IMG/VR virus record: IMGVR_UViG_3300028553_000184
Coordinates: 1 to 22,663 of that record
Strand: one strand, 5' to 3'
DNA from: a virus
DNA length: 22,663 nt
A model generated the notes under the pieces. That model was not told where the DNA came from. It worked only from the letters and a program-made list of their open reading frames with translations, and did not search any database. Shown here in pieces: positions 1 through 7,376 of the stretch. The first letter of the stretch is position 1, and every line of letters begins with the position of its first letter. The position numbers and the translations under genes were made by a program.

Positions 1-1512
1 GTCATCTCCCTGGAAAGAGTCAATAGATTTTTGTTTTTCTTTTTCATTCATTGGGCCGTGATGGCATACGGCAATATCACCAAGTCTACGTTTTAATTCT
101 AGAAGTGAATCCGTGAAACAGGTAAAAATAATAACTTTATGACCTTCTTCTATAGCCTTTTCAGCTAATTCGACTGTATGTTGAACCATCTCCATAGCTA
201 AAAATTTACGTAAAACCACTAATTCAACCATATGTCTACCAGCACCAAGATTCTTACCCTCACTTTTTGCCCATTCAAGATATTCTTCGAAAACAGATTC
301 ATATCTTTTTCTATCATCAACCTCAACATAATAAGGTGATATAATTTTAGGTGGTAAATCTAGATGATCTTCTTTCTTTCTTCTTAAAACCAAATTTGTA
401 GTTCTTTTATGTAACTCTTCTAAATTTGAAGCACCGTCAGTAATCCAAATAATTCTCTCCTTACCTAATTTAGTTTTTTTCCTGAATTTTTTTGCCGCAC
501 AATAACGAAAAGCGAAGAATTGCCAATTTGATGTTACAGGGGAATCACAAAGGTGTAGTAAATTATAATAATCCATTGGACGATTAGCTATTGGTGTTCC
601 AGTTAATAACCACCTTCTTTTAATTGGTTTAGCAATCTCATTTACAATTTTAGTTCTATCTGCTTTTGGGTTTTTAACATAATGAGCCTCATCTAATATT
701 AATAAATCAAATCCCTCATCAACTAGAAATCTTTTAATTTCATAGTCCTTATATTTTTTTCTACCGTCAATTAATGTATGGAATTTATTTAATATATCGT
801 AATTAATGATAGTGAACCTTTTAGGGTCCCAATGTCCAGATTTGATTATAGAAATTTCATCTTCATCAACAAAATTCATAATCTCACGTTTCCAATTAAT
901 TTTAGCGTTTGCTGGACAGATAACTAATACTTTCTCAGCTTTAACTTCTAGAGCCGACACAATTGACATAAAGGTTTTACCCAAACCCATATCATCAGCT
1001 AAAATACATTTGTTTTTCTTATATAAAAATTTAATACCCGATTCTTGATGTTTAAACGGTACCCTATTTTTCTTATCTAGTTCTATGTATTTTTCAAAAT
1101 CTATTGTAACATCATCTAGGTTCTCTTCAAATAAGTCTGTATGTACTTGTGTTTTTGGGAGATAGTATAATGCTGATTCTTTTTGGTTTTTATATAACTT
1201 ACCTCTAATATGATATGATTTATCACTCTCAGCTAAGAGTTTTTCTATGAAAACACGTTCTGGAACGTTTTTTAATTTGTATTTTTCTTTTAGTTGTTCA
1301 CCTAAGTATGGTGCTATATCAACAACTTTATTGATATCAATTGGTTCTCTTTCAAAATTTTCTTCAATGTAACTTATTTGACTAGGTGTGAGCAAGAAAA
1401 ACCCATCCATATCTAATTTTTTCTTCATTTTTAAGATATGTTCATTAGTTCCTTCGTAGGTTCGAATTCTATCTAATGTCGTTTTATTCTTTAATTTGGT
1501 TAGATCCACCAT
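1..1512 (-). CDS. SNF2-family DNA helicase/translocase (SMARCAL1-like), C-terminus cut by window edge
   Basis: Reading the minus strand from the ATG at 1512 gives 504 codons without a stop, running off the left edge. The first 150 residues are a non-conserved N-terminal part. Then comes a superfamily 2 helicase core: Walker A variant DDMGLGKT (residues 173-180), VLVICPANAKINW (195-207), DEAH box preceded by LIL (274-277), LLTGTP motif III (302-307), and the start of the second RecA lobe, KVIIFTCFTDS (459-469) with HHGPMNEKEKQKSIDSF (484-500). The DDMGLGKT and LLTGTP signatures are typical of SNF2/SMARCAL1-type annealing helicases. In phage T4 the related recombination and replication-restart role is filled by UvsW, so DNA repair or late DNA metabolism is a reasonable inference. 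The gene is divergent from the neck gene, and a TATTTATT motif lies 7 bases upstream of its start. The final motifs V and VI are probably beyond the edge. Confidence 0.88.
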   Translation of the reverse strand, partial: MVDLTKLKNKTTLDRIRTYEGTNEHILKMKKKLDMDGFFLLTPSQISYIEENFEREPIDINKVVDIAPYLGEQLKEKYKLKNVPERVFIEKLLAESDKSYHIRGKLYKNQKESALYYLPKTQVHTDLFEENLDDVTIDFEKYIELDKKNRVPFKHQESGIKFLYKKNKCILADDMGLGKTFMSIVSALEVKAEKVLVICPANAKINWKREIMNFVDEDEISIIKSGHWDPKRFTIINYDILNKFHTLIDGRKKYKDYEIKRFLVDEGFDLLILDEAHYVKNPKADRTKIVNEIAKPIKRRWLLTGTPIANRPMDYYNLLHLCDSPVTSNWQFFAFRYCAAKKFRKKTKLGKERIIWITDGASNLEELHKRTTNLVLRRKKEDHLDLPPKIISPYYVEVDDRKRYESVFEEYLEWAKSEGKNLGAGRHMVELVVLRKFLAMEMVQHTVELAEKAIEEGHKVIIFTCFTDSLLELKRRLGDIAVCHHGPMNEKEKQKSIDSFQGDD

Positions 1513-1519
1513 ATGACAA

Positions 1520-1527
1520 AATAAATA
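1520..1527 (-). promoter_or_regulatory. TATTTATT late-promoter-like motif before the helicase gene
   Basis: The minus strand reads ATATTTATT seven bases before the helicase ATG. It differs at the last base from the octamer TATTTATA found before most other gene starts in this window. The assignment as a promoter is inferred from recurrence and position only. Confidence 0.45.
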
Positions 1528-1571
1528 TAGTGTTTGACTGTGGAAAATAAAGAAAATGGTACATATTCAAA

Positions 1572-1579
1572 TATTTATT
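1572..1579 (+). promoter_or_regulatory. TATTTATT late-promoter-like motif before the neck gene
   Basis: ATATTTATT lies 17 bases before the ATG at 1597. With the minus-strand copy at 1520-1527 it forms a divergent pair in the 84-base gap between the helicase and neck genes. Confidence 0.5.
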
Positions 1580-1596
1580 AAAATATAAGTGTGCAT

Positions 1597-2115
1597 ATGG
1601 TTAAGCGTAAATTCCCTATAAATAGGATGGGCAAATTTTTTGATGAGATTGATTTCGGTATTGAAAACGAAATGTCTCGTGAATATGTCGAGGGTGACTT
1701 AAACATAGTGGTTGTTTTATTTCAAGTAGATAGGAAAGAAACACAAACTGATGATGTTTATGGAGAAGCTAAAACAAATGAAATTAGATTTAAAGCACCT
1801 AAAGAATTAAGAGTTAAACTAGCCTTAGATGAGGCTGAGAATAAAACCTATTCTGAAGGTATGAATAGGTATCTGGATTACGGCCAATTTAAATTCCATA
1901 TTTTTCAAGAACAATTAGAAGAATTAAGTGCTGAAATTAGTTACGGTGATTATATCGGTTATTCCGATAGAGAAGATAATATAAAATATTTTACAGTTAA
2001 CAATGATGGTAAGATATTTTCAGATAACGCACATACAAGAATTGGGTATAAGGGGTATTATAGAACAATCACCTGTATTACAGCTGACGCTAACGAGTTT
2101 TTACCAAATTATTAA
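1597..2115 (+). CDS. Candidate head-tail neck protein (T4 gp14-like)
   Basis: A 172-residue protein from the ATG at 1597; an in-frame GTG at 1591 is possible, but ATG is preferred because GTG only adds two residues. The layout recalls T4-type gp14 neck proteins: a VYGEA...EIRFKAP segment (about residues 56-70), a central strand-rich part, then SYGDYIGYSD (about 114-123) and a C-terminal YRTITCITAD strand. GDYI/GDYV followed by a strand ending in a Cys is what I remember of that family, but overall similarity is weak. Its position directly before a gp15-like gene and ahead of the sheath agrees with the T4 order 14-15-...-18-19. The downstream gene starts 4 bases after the stop, so the two are probably cotranslated. 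An unrelated head-completion protein is the main alternative. Confidence 0.5.
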   Translation: MVKRKFPINRMGKFFDEIDFGIENEMSREYVEGDLNIVVVLFQVDRKETQTDDVYGEAKTNEIRFKAPKELRVKLALDEAENKTYSEGMNRYLDYGQFKFHIFQEQLEELSAEISYGDYIGYSDREDNIKYFTVNNDGKIFSDNAHTRIGYKGYYRTITCITADANEFLPNY

Positions 2116-2118
2116 TAA

Positions 2119-3159
2119 ATGGCTTTACCTAAGAAATATAAAAAAGATTTAAATGTTAAAAGGGTTGCTCTTGATGGGGGACCTAAAAAATATATTGATG
2201 ATTATCATGACCAAAATAAGGCTAACTTACCACGTGGTGTAGACCACGCTGATTTAGATAATGGATTTGTTGATTGGGTTGGTAATGATTTAGGTATTGT
2301 TATAGACGACAATAAAGTTCCAGTAACTTTTTTAACAGCACAAAGATGGGCTGAATTCACAAGAACTTGGCAAAATTCCGATAAGTATAAAAATATTAAA
2401 ATACCTTTTGTATCTGTAGTTAGAAAACCAGATGCACAACCAGGTACTAATCCAGCTGATTTTAAAATACCAGTTAGAAAAACTTTTCCCTATATGACTA
2501 TTCCAACTTGGGATGGTAATAAGAAAGGTTCAGATGTTTATATGATACCACAACCCGTTGGAGTTGATTTAACATATACTATCAGATTTTTCACCTTCAG
2601 AATGAATGAATTAAATAAGTTAAACCAAAAGGTTTTAACAACTTTCGCTTCAGCACAAGCATATGTCAATATAAAGGGTCATTACTTCCCTATTTATCTA
2701 GAAAGTATTGGTGACGAATCAACAATAGATGATATTGAGGGTAAACGATATTATGTTCAAACATACGAATTAAGAATGGCGGCATATATTTTAGATGAGG
2801 ATGAATTTGAGATTAAACCAGGTCTAGAAAGAGCAATACTTTCTTATGAGGTTGAATCTAAAAAGCCTAAAGTTGTCGTTAATAAAATTAAAGATGAAAC
2901 TAAAAATGATAAGACCGTAAGTTTTATCATACAATTTCTACCTAGTTCACCAACGACTATAACATTTCAATCTGATTCAGTAGCTAGTTTTACATCTATT
3001 GATACGAATAACATTTCATCAATCACATTCTATATTAACTCAATCCCAACTTCGGTACCATTTTCTGTTACCGAAACGGACATGATTAGCATAAGTATAG
3101 TAAGAACTAATTCTACTCAGTTATCTGAGTTAATACTAAGAGGAACAGTACCATTATAA
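2119..3159 (+). CDS. Tail terminator / proximal sheath stabiliser (T4 gp15-like) with an extra C-terminal beta domain
   Basis: A 346-residue protein, longer than T4 gp15 (272 residues). The core (about residues 90-245) matches the gp15 pattern: IPQPVGVDLTYTIRFFT, then VLTTFAS, a strand FPIYLESIGDESTIDDIEG, then RRYYVQTYELRMAAYI-like text, that is, substrate strands around a 'D..ID.I...R' turn. gp15 caps the tail tube and the last sheath ring and joins the tail to the neck. After about residue 265 there is an additional Ser/Thr-rich, strand-rich segment of about 80 residues that gp15 of T4 lacks; it could be a small Ig-like decoration domain. The gene is 4 bases downstream of the neck gene and its stop overlaps the next start by one base (TAATG). 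Confidence 0.62.
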   Translation: MALPKKYKKDLNVKRVALDGGPKKYIDDYHDQNKANLPRGVDHADLDNGFVDWVGNDLGIVIDDNKVPVTFLTAQRWAEFTRTWQNSDKYKNIKIPFVSVVRKPDAQPGTNPADFKIPVRKTFPYMTIPTWDGNKKGSDVYMIPQPVGVDLTYTIRFFTFRMNELNKLNQKVLTTFASAQAYVNIKGHYFPIYLESIGDESTIDDIEGKRYYVQTYELRMAAYILDEDEFEIKPGLERAILSYEVESKKPKVVVNKIKDETKNDKTVSFIIQFLPSSPTTITFQSDSVASFTSIDTNNISSITFYINSIPTSVPFSVTETDMISISIVRTNSTQLSELILRGTVPL

Positions 3160-3347
3160 TGACAGATTTTTGTGGAAATAGTGATATAACTAAAATTTTT
3201 ATTGTTGAACCATCTGGAGCACAACAAATACTTTCTGCCTCAACTTTAAACATAACGGGTGATTTAACTGTAGACGGAAATATTATTAATTGTGGTACTG
3301 GTAGACTTAAGATAGTTCGTCACCGTAGATATCTTTTTTTATTTTAA
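3159..3347 (+). CDS. Short ORF, possibly a 3'-truncated structural protein
   Basis: The ATG overlaps the last base of the preceding stop codon, which argues for translational coupling and a real start. The first 48 residues look like a virion protein: FIVEPSGAQQIL, then LNITGDLTVDGNIIN, a repeat-like beta pattern common in tail-fibre and decoration proteins. From about residue 49 the composition changes abruptly to RLKIVRHRRYLFLF, and this part is simply the antisense of the end of the minus-strand gene at 3307-3489. The overlap of 41 bases and the change of character suggest that the original 3' end was lost when the converging gene arrived. No function can be assigned. Confidence 0.45.
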   Translation: MTDFCGNSDITKIFIVEPSGAQQILSASTLNITGDLTVDGNIINCGTGRLKIVRHRRYLFLF

Positions 3348-3489
3348 CAGTATTTGTTTTTTCTTTACAACCCTCACGAATTAATTTTTCTACAAAAGCA
3401 AACATTCTTAAACCATTATCTTCACAATAGTTTTTTAATAACTCGTGTGTCGTGGTAGTTATCTTAATATTTTTATCTCTTTTTAACAT
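3307..3489 (-). CDS. Small ribbon-helix-helix-like protein, putative DNA-binding regulator
   Basis: The 60-residue product has the size and pattern of an Arc/MetJ-type ribbon-helix-helix protein: a strand NIKITT (residues 7-12), helix one HELLKNYCEDNG (15-26), and helix two RMFAFVEKLIREG (28-40), followed by a Lys-rich tail. RHH proteins bind DNA as dimers through the N-terminal strand, usually at tandem operator half-sites. Just upstream on its own strand are two copies of a 12-base element (3509-3520 and 3531-3542) and a TATTTATG motif, so autoregulation is plausible. It is the only gene in its orientation here and converges with the preceding ORF. The fold call is from pattern alone; another small helical phage protein is possible. 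Confidence 0.55.
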   Translation of the reverse strand: MLKRDKNIKITTTTHELLKNYCEDNGLRMFAFVEKLIREGCKEKTNTVKIKKDIYGDELS

Positions 3490-3498
3490 ATATTATTA

Positions 3499-3507
3499 CA
3501 TAAATAT
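3499..3507 (-). promoter_or_regulatory. ATATTTATG promoter-like motif before the RHH-like gene
   Basis: On the minus strand ATATTTATG lies 9 bases before the ATG at 3489. It is a one-base variant of the window's recurrent motif and directly abuts the first operator-like repeat. Confidence 0.42.
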
Positions 3508-3508
3508 C

Positions 3509-3542
3509 ACACTAGTCATATAAAAGTATTACACTAGTCATA
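3509..3542. repeat. Tandem direct repeat ACACTAGTCATA, two copies 22 bases apart
   Basis: ACACTAGTCATA occurs at 3509-3520 and again, identically, at 3531-3542. The start-to-start spacing is 22 bases, about two helical turns, so both copies face the same side of the DNA. Each copy contains the palindrome ACTAGT. Placement between the RHH-like gene's promoter motif and the sheath leader suggests operator sites. Confidence 0.6.
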
Positions 3543-3592
3543 CTAATACAGATTTATTCTTTACTTTAAAAAACTTTTGAAAAAGAAGCTAA

Positions 3593-3600
3593 TATTTATA
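3593..3600 (+). promoter_or_regulatory. TATTTATA late-promoter-like motif before the sheath gene
   Basis: AATATTTATAATAAAAAG begins at 3591, and the octamer ends 38 bases before the sheath ATG. The leader after it is A-rich and has no Shine-Dalgarno sequence. Confidence 0.55.
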
Positions 3601-3638
3601 ATAAAAAGAAAATAACTCTTTAAAAAATAAAAACAATA

Positions 3639-6407
3639 ATGGCTTCACAAAAAGTATTTGTATCACCAGGTGTATTTACATCAGAAAAAGATTTAACCTT
3701 TGTAGCACAACAAGTTGGTGTAACTACATTGGGTCTCGCAGGTGAGACTGTCAAAGGACCAGCTTTCGAACCAATATTCATTACAAATTATAATGAATAT
3801 TTAACAATTTTCGGTGGTTTAAATCCAGAAAAATTTGATAACGGTAAACCAAAATATGAGACATCTTATATTGCAAAAAGTTATTTAACCGAATCAAATC
3901 AATTATTCGTAACTAGAACTCTAGGATTAACTGGTTTTGACGCTGGTGATGCTTGGGCAGTAGTTTCTGAAGCTGGTTACGACCCAACAACAATTATTAC
4001 TGGTGTTACAACCTTATTTACTGCTGATTTTACTGGTAGTACTTACGCGAATATCACAAATATTAACGCACAATATTTATACACATTAGGTTTATTTCCT
4101 AATGGTCCAACATTAACAACAGCTAACGTACCAGGTGTTTCGGTAACATACCCACAAGGTATTGTTTTCAGTAAACAAGCTGGTTCATTTACTGGTGTTT
4201 CAGCAACGGTACTTCTTTCAAATTTATCTGGATTAAGTGGTACTATTTCTGGTACTGTTACAACTTACATTGCAAGTGCTTATACAGCATATGAAGGTAT
4301 GGTATTAGCGGTTTTAAGATCTAGAGGTAGATATATTAGTGATATCCTAAATTGGAGTACAGACCAATCGATTAATGGTTTAGTTGCTAATATGACAGGA
4401 GCATTAACAAATCCTTTAGGACAATTTGTATTATCAGCATCCTCAGTAGGTTTAACTGGTAGTACTTTCACATATGATGTATCTCTTGATAAAACAAGTA
4501 GAAATTACATACCTGGAGTATTAGGTGTTGATTGTCACGATAGAGGTAGTTTAGTTTATGTTGATGAAATTTATACTAACAACACACAAGATTTAATTGA
4601 TAACGGTTACATTATGGGTTTAAAAGAAGATTTAATTTATATACCATATAATAGTAACTATAAACAACAATATCAAACACCAGAAACACCTTGGGTTGTA
4701 TCTGAATTACGAGGTAATGTTGTTGTTAAATTATTTAAATTTATTTCAATTTCTGATGGTTCATCAGCAAATCAAGAAATAAAAATCTCTATTCAAAATA
4801 TTAAGCCAGATACAAAAGAGTTTGATATTATTATTAGACAATGGAATGATACTGACGCAAGACCGTCTATCCTCGAAAGTTACCCTAAGTGTAACATGGA
4901 CCCATCTTCAAACAACTATGTTGCAAGAAGAATCGGTACCGCTGATGGAGAAAACGTATTAAACAGTAGATTCGTAATGTTGGTTATGAACGCTAACGCA
5001 CCAATTGACGCTTTCACAGCTGGTTTTGAAGGTTATATCGTAAGTAATTATGTAGGTACTAACGGTACTGCATTAGCTCCGATGATTGACTATAAGATTC
5101 AATACTTCCCTGAGAATGAAAGAATTAAAAAGGTATACCTTGGTATTACTGATACTTTAGGTATCGACGAAGATATGTTTAACTGGAAAGGTTTAACGAA
5201 CGGTGATAACTATTGGACAGCAACAACTAAAGGTTTCCACATGGATAGTGGAGCTACTGTAGCTGGTAATTTTGAATGTGGTCTTTACCAATTCAGAGAT
5301 GGTGTGGGTATCGAAGGTACTGATTATGAAAGTATTTCAGCAAGAAAATTCACTTTCGTTCCGTATCTTGGATTTGATGGTTGGGATTGTTACAGAAGAA
5401 GTAGGACTAATACTGATAGATATAGAGTTGGTAAAGTTGGTTTCACAACTGGTGTAGCACAAGGACAATTTATCCAATTAGGGCCACAAGACGGTACATC
5501 CGATTTATACGCTTATTGGAACGCTATCAATACATTTAAAAACCCTGAAGCGGTTAACATTAACGTGTTCGCATCTCCTGGGATTGACTATACTGATAAC
5601 AACTATCTTGTTCAAGAAACAATCGATTTAATCGAAGAAGAAAGAGCTGACTCAGTTTATATTGTAACTTCTCCTGAGAATGTTACTTATGATACCGCTG
5701 ACCAATTAGTGGGTATTGGATTTAATTCTGTATCAATTGATACGGCAGATGCACTTGTTAATTTATTAGACGCAGCGGATATTGATTCTAACTACACAGC
5801 CACATACTGGCCTTGGGTACAAGAAAGAGACACTGAAAATACTGTTAACATTTGGTTACCACCAACATTAGAAGTTTGTAAGAATATTGCATTAACCGAT
5901 AATGTCGCTTTCCCTTGGTACGCAGTAGCTGGTTACAATAGAGGTCTTACAAACGCTATTCAAGCTAGAATTAAATTAACTGAAGATGATAGAGATACTT
6001 TATATGAAGGACGTGTTAATCCAATGGCAACTTTCTCAGATGTGGGTGTTGTAATTTGGGGTAATAAAAACTTACAGGTTAAAGATTCTGTTCTTGACAG
6101 ATTAAATATCAGAAGATTATTATTACAAGCTCGTAAATTAATTACAGCAGTTGGTGTTAGATTGTTATTCGAACAAAATGACCAAATCGTTAGAAATCAA
6201 TTCTTGAACTTAGTAAACCCAATCTTGGATAATATCAGAAAAGAAAGAGGTTTAGCAGACTTTAGGGTACAATTATCTAACGACCCAGAAGAAATCGATA
6301 GAAATGAAATGAGAGGTAAGATTTTCTTAAAACCTATCCCATCATTAGAATTCATTATTATCGAGTTCAACGTAACTACAACTGGAGCATCATTTGATAA
6401 TATCTAA
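3639..6407 (+). CDS. Contractile tail sheath protein (T4 gp18-like), enlarged
   Basis: A 922-residue sheath subunit, much longer than T4 gp18 (659). The N-terminus VFVSPGVFTSEKDL with GLAGETVKGPAF (about residues 6-45) and the ITNYNEYLTIFGG loop are classic. A mid-protein signature (about 394-435) reads FDIIIRQWNDTD...ILESYPKCNMDPSS...ARRIG. The C-terminal sheath domain (about 800-922) has RRLLLQARKLITAVG, then VNPILDNIRKERGL and a final LEFIIIEFNVT strand, used in inter-subunit strand exchange. Roughly residues 105-220 are a Gly/Ser/Thr-rich insertion not expected in the sheath core, likely an outward-facing domain. The gene is headed by its own promoter-like motif and followed by a strong terminator hairpin, which fits a highly expressed monocistronic unit. 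Confidence 0.95.
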   Translation: MASQKVFVSPGVFTSEKDLTFVAQQVGVTTLGLAGETVKGPAFEPIFITNYNEYLTIFGGLNPEKFDNGKPKYETSYIAKSYLTESNQLFVTRTLGLTGFDAGDAWAVVSEAGYDPTTIITGVTTLFTADFTGSTYANITNINAQYLYTLGLFPNGPTLTTANVPGVSVTYPQGIVFSKQAGSFTGVSATVLLSNLSGLSGTISGTVTTYIASAYTAYEGMVLAVLRSRGRYISDILNWSTDQSINGLVANMTGALTNPLGQFVLSASSVGLTGSTFTYDVSLDKTSRNYIPGVLGVDCHDRGSLVYVDEIYTNNTQDLIDNGYIMGLKEDLIYIPYNSNYKQQYQTPETPWVVSELRGNVVVKLFKFISISDGSSANQEIKISIQNIKPDTKEFDIIIRQWNDTDARPSILESYPKCNMDPSSNNYVARRIGTADGENVLNSRFVMLVMNANAPIDAFTAGFEGYIVSNYVGTNGTALAPMIDYKIQYFPENERIKKVYLGITDTLGIDEDMFNWKGLTNGDNYWTATTKGFHMDSGATVAGNFECGLYQFRDGVGIEGTDYESISARKFTFVPYLGFDGWDCYRRSRTNTDRYRVGKVGFTTGVAQGQFIQLGPQDGTSDLYAYWNAINTFKNPEAVNINVFASPGIDYTDNNYLVQETIDLIEEERADSVYIVTSPENVTYDTADQLVGIGFNSVSIDTADALVNLLDAADIDSNYTATYWPWVQERDTENTVNIWLPPTLEVCKNIALTDNVAFPWYAVAGYNRGLTNAIQARIKLTEDDRDTLYEGRVNPMATFSDVGVVIWGNKNLQVKDSVLDRLNIRRLLLQARKLITAVGVRLLFEQNDQIVRNQFLNLVNPILDNIRKERGLADFRVQLSNDPEEIDRNEMRGKIFLKPIPSLEFIIIEFNVTTTGASFDNI

Positions 6408-6415
6408 TAAATTAT

Positions 6416-6447
6416 AAAAAGAACCTATGTAAAAATAGGTTCTTTTA
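6416..6447 (+). terminator. Rho-independent terminator after the sheath gene
   Basis: AAAAGAACCTAT (6417-6428) pairs perfectly with ATAGGTTCTTTT (6435-6446) around a six-base loop, giving a 12-bp stem ending in T residues. It begins about 9 bases after the sheath stop. The A-rich left arm means it could also work in the reverse direction. Confidence 0.9.
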
Positions 6448-6459
6448 CTAATATAAACA

Positions 6460-6467
6460 TATTTATA
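6460..6467 (+). promoter_or_regulatory. TATTTATA late-promoter-like motif before the Lys-rich accessory genes
   Basis: CATATTTATATAAAAACA lies just after the sheath terminator, and the octamer ends 14 bases before the ATG at 6482. Terminator followed at once by this motif is expected for a new transcription unit. Confidence 0.6.
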
Positions 6468-6481
6468 TAAAAACAAAAAAC

Positions 6482-6670
6482 ATGTCAAAAATTGTTAAAA
6501 AGAAAGACCTTGATGTACTTATTGAAAGTACCCTTAAAAAGGCAGGCATTGAAACTCCTAAAAAAAAGGTTGTTACAGAATCAAAGGTTAAAGCTGAAGT
6601 TCTTACTGAAGATTTTAAGAAAGAATTAGCTCAATTTAATAAGCTTACTAACTTCAAATACAAATACTAA
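6482..6670 (+). CDS. Small Lys-rich protein with ΦΦxE N-terminal leader, candidate internal virion protein
   Basis: The product has 62 residues, 16 of them Lys, and no recognisable domain. It starts MSKIVKKKDLDVLIES: a basic, helical leader ending in V-L-I-E at residue 15 followed by Ser. That arrangement resembles T4 capsid-targeting peptides, which gp21 protease cuts after (L/I)-x-E. A second possible site is VVTE|S around residue 33. High Lys content and small size recall T4 internal proteins IPI-IPIII, which are packaged with DNA, but there is no direct sequence similarity to claim. It is 7 bases upstream of the next gene, which has the same type of leader, so the two form an operon behind their own promoter-like motif. 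Confidence 0.7.
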   Translation: MSKIVKKKDLDVLIESTLKKAGIETPKKKVVTESKVKAEVLTEDFKKELAQFNKLTNFKYKY

Positions 6671-6677
6671 AACAAAA

Positions 6678-7304
6678 ATGGCAACTGTAAAAAGATATAG
6701 AATCAACAAAGAACAACTTGAAAGAGTAGTTGAGAACTTTGTTATGGAGGCAGCTTCAATTAACAATAAGAAGGCTCCAGTTAAGAACCACATCCCTTCA
6801 CAAGGTGCTGAGGCAAAAAAACACATTAAAAATAAGATGTCAGGTAAGATGGTAGAAAAAGGTGAAGGGGTTCCTGCGGCAGGAAAACTTCAAAAGAAAT
6901 TACCTCAAGCAGCTGACGCAAAAAAACATATGTCTTCAGCTAAAGCAACCCATTCAAACAAAGCCAAAATGGTTAGAGAACACTATAGCAAAGAATTAAT
7001 GAACGAGGGTGTTGGTGAAATGTGGGACAAACTTATGAAATGGATGGGTCACAGATGGGACCAAAAGAAAGCTGAACAAGCTTGGAACCAAGTTTATGTT
7101 AAAAACGCTGAAAAGATGTCAAAAGCATATGCTAACGGTGATGTTCAAGATTTCAAAAACGCTGTTATGAAATTTATGAAAGCTAACGCTGGTCTTCCTA
7201 TCCTTGCTGGTAACGGTAAAAACGCTGAATGGAACGATGAAGAAAAAGAATTTAAACGTCTAGGTTCTAAACTTGGTGGACCAGGTGGAGTAGTAGGTGG
7301 ATAA
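6678..7304 (+). CDS. Basic protein with ΦΦxE leader and internal AKKH repeat, candidate internal virion protein
   Basis: A 208-residue protein I do not recognise. The leader MATVKRYRIN...ERVVENFVME|AAS places F-V-M-E at residues 21-24 before Ala, like a prohead-protease site. The next 75 residues are very basic and hold an imperfect internal duplication: GAEAKKHIKNKMSGK and AADAKKHMSSAKATH, a pattern that could bind DNA. Residues from about 112 (VGEMWDKLMKWMGHRWDQKK) are helical and Trp-rich, with the run AYANGDVQDFKNAVMKFMKA. The C-terminus is Gly-rich (GGPGGVVGG). It follows the 62-residue gene after 7 bases and is closed by a bidirectional terminator. The role as a packaged protein is inferred from leader, charge and context only. 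Confidence 0.75.
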   Translation: MATVKRYRINKEQLERVVENFVMEAASINNKKAPVKNHIPSQGAEAKKHIKNKMSGKMVEKGEGVPAAGKLQKKLPQAADAKKHMSSAKATHSNKAKMVREHYSKELMNEGVGEMWDKLMKWMGHRWDQKKAEQAWNQVYVKNAEKMSKAYANGDVQDFKNAVMKFMKANAGLPILAGNGKNAEWNDEEKEFKRLGSKLGGPGGVVGG

Positions 7305-7320
7305 TTAAATTATTAGATAT

Positions 7321-7354
7321 AAAAAAACCCTAACATTACTGTTAGGGTTTTTTG
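7321..7354. terminator. Bidirectional rho-independent terminator between convergent units
   Basis: AAAAAACCCTAAC (7322-7334) pairs with GTTAGGGTTTTTT (7341-7353) around ATTACT. There is a T-run on both strands, so it can stop the + unit ending at 7304 and the minus unit ending at 7377. Confidence 0.92.
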
Positions 7355-7376
7355 TTTTATAACGTGTCGAACGTCT

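Noticed and set aside
806-1048. 80-residue + strand ORF inside the helicase region
   Set aside because: It is antisense to the complete helicase frame with its Walker A motif and has no recognisable sequence.
4075-4082. TATTTATA within the sheath gene as a promoter
   Set aside because: It lies in coding sequence with no start codon or gene end nearby; it is kept as a caution that the octamer can occur by chance.
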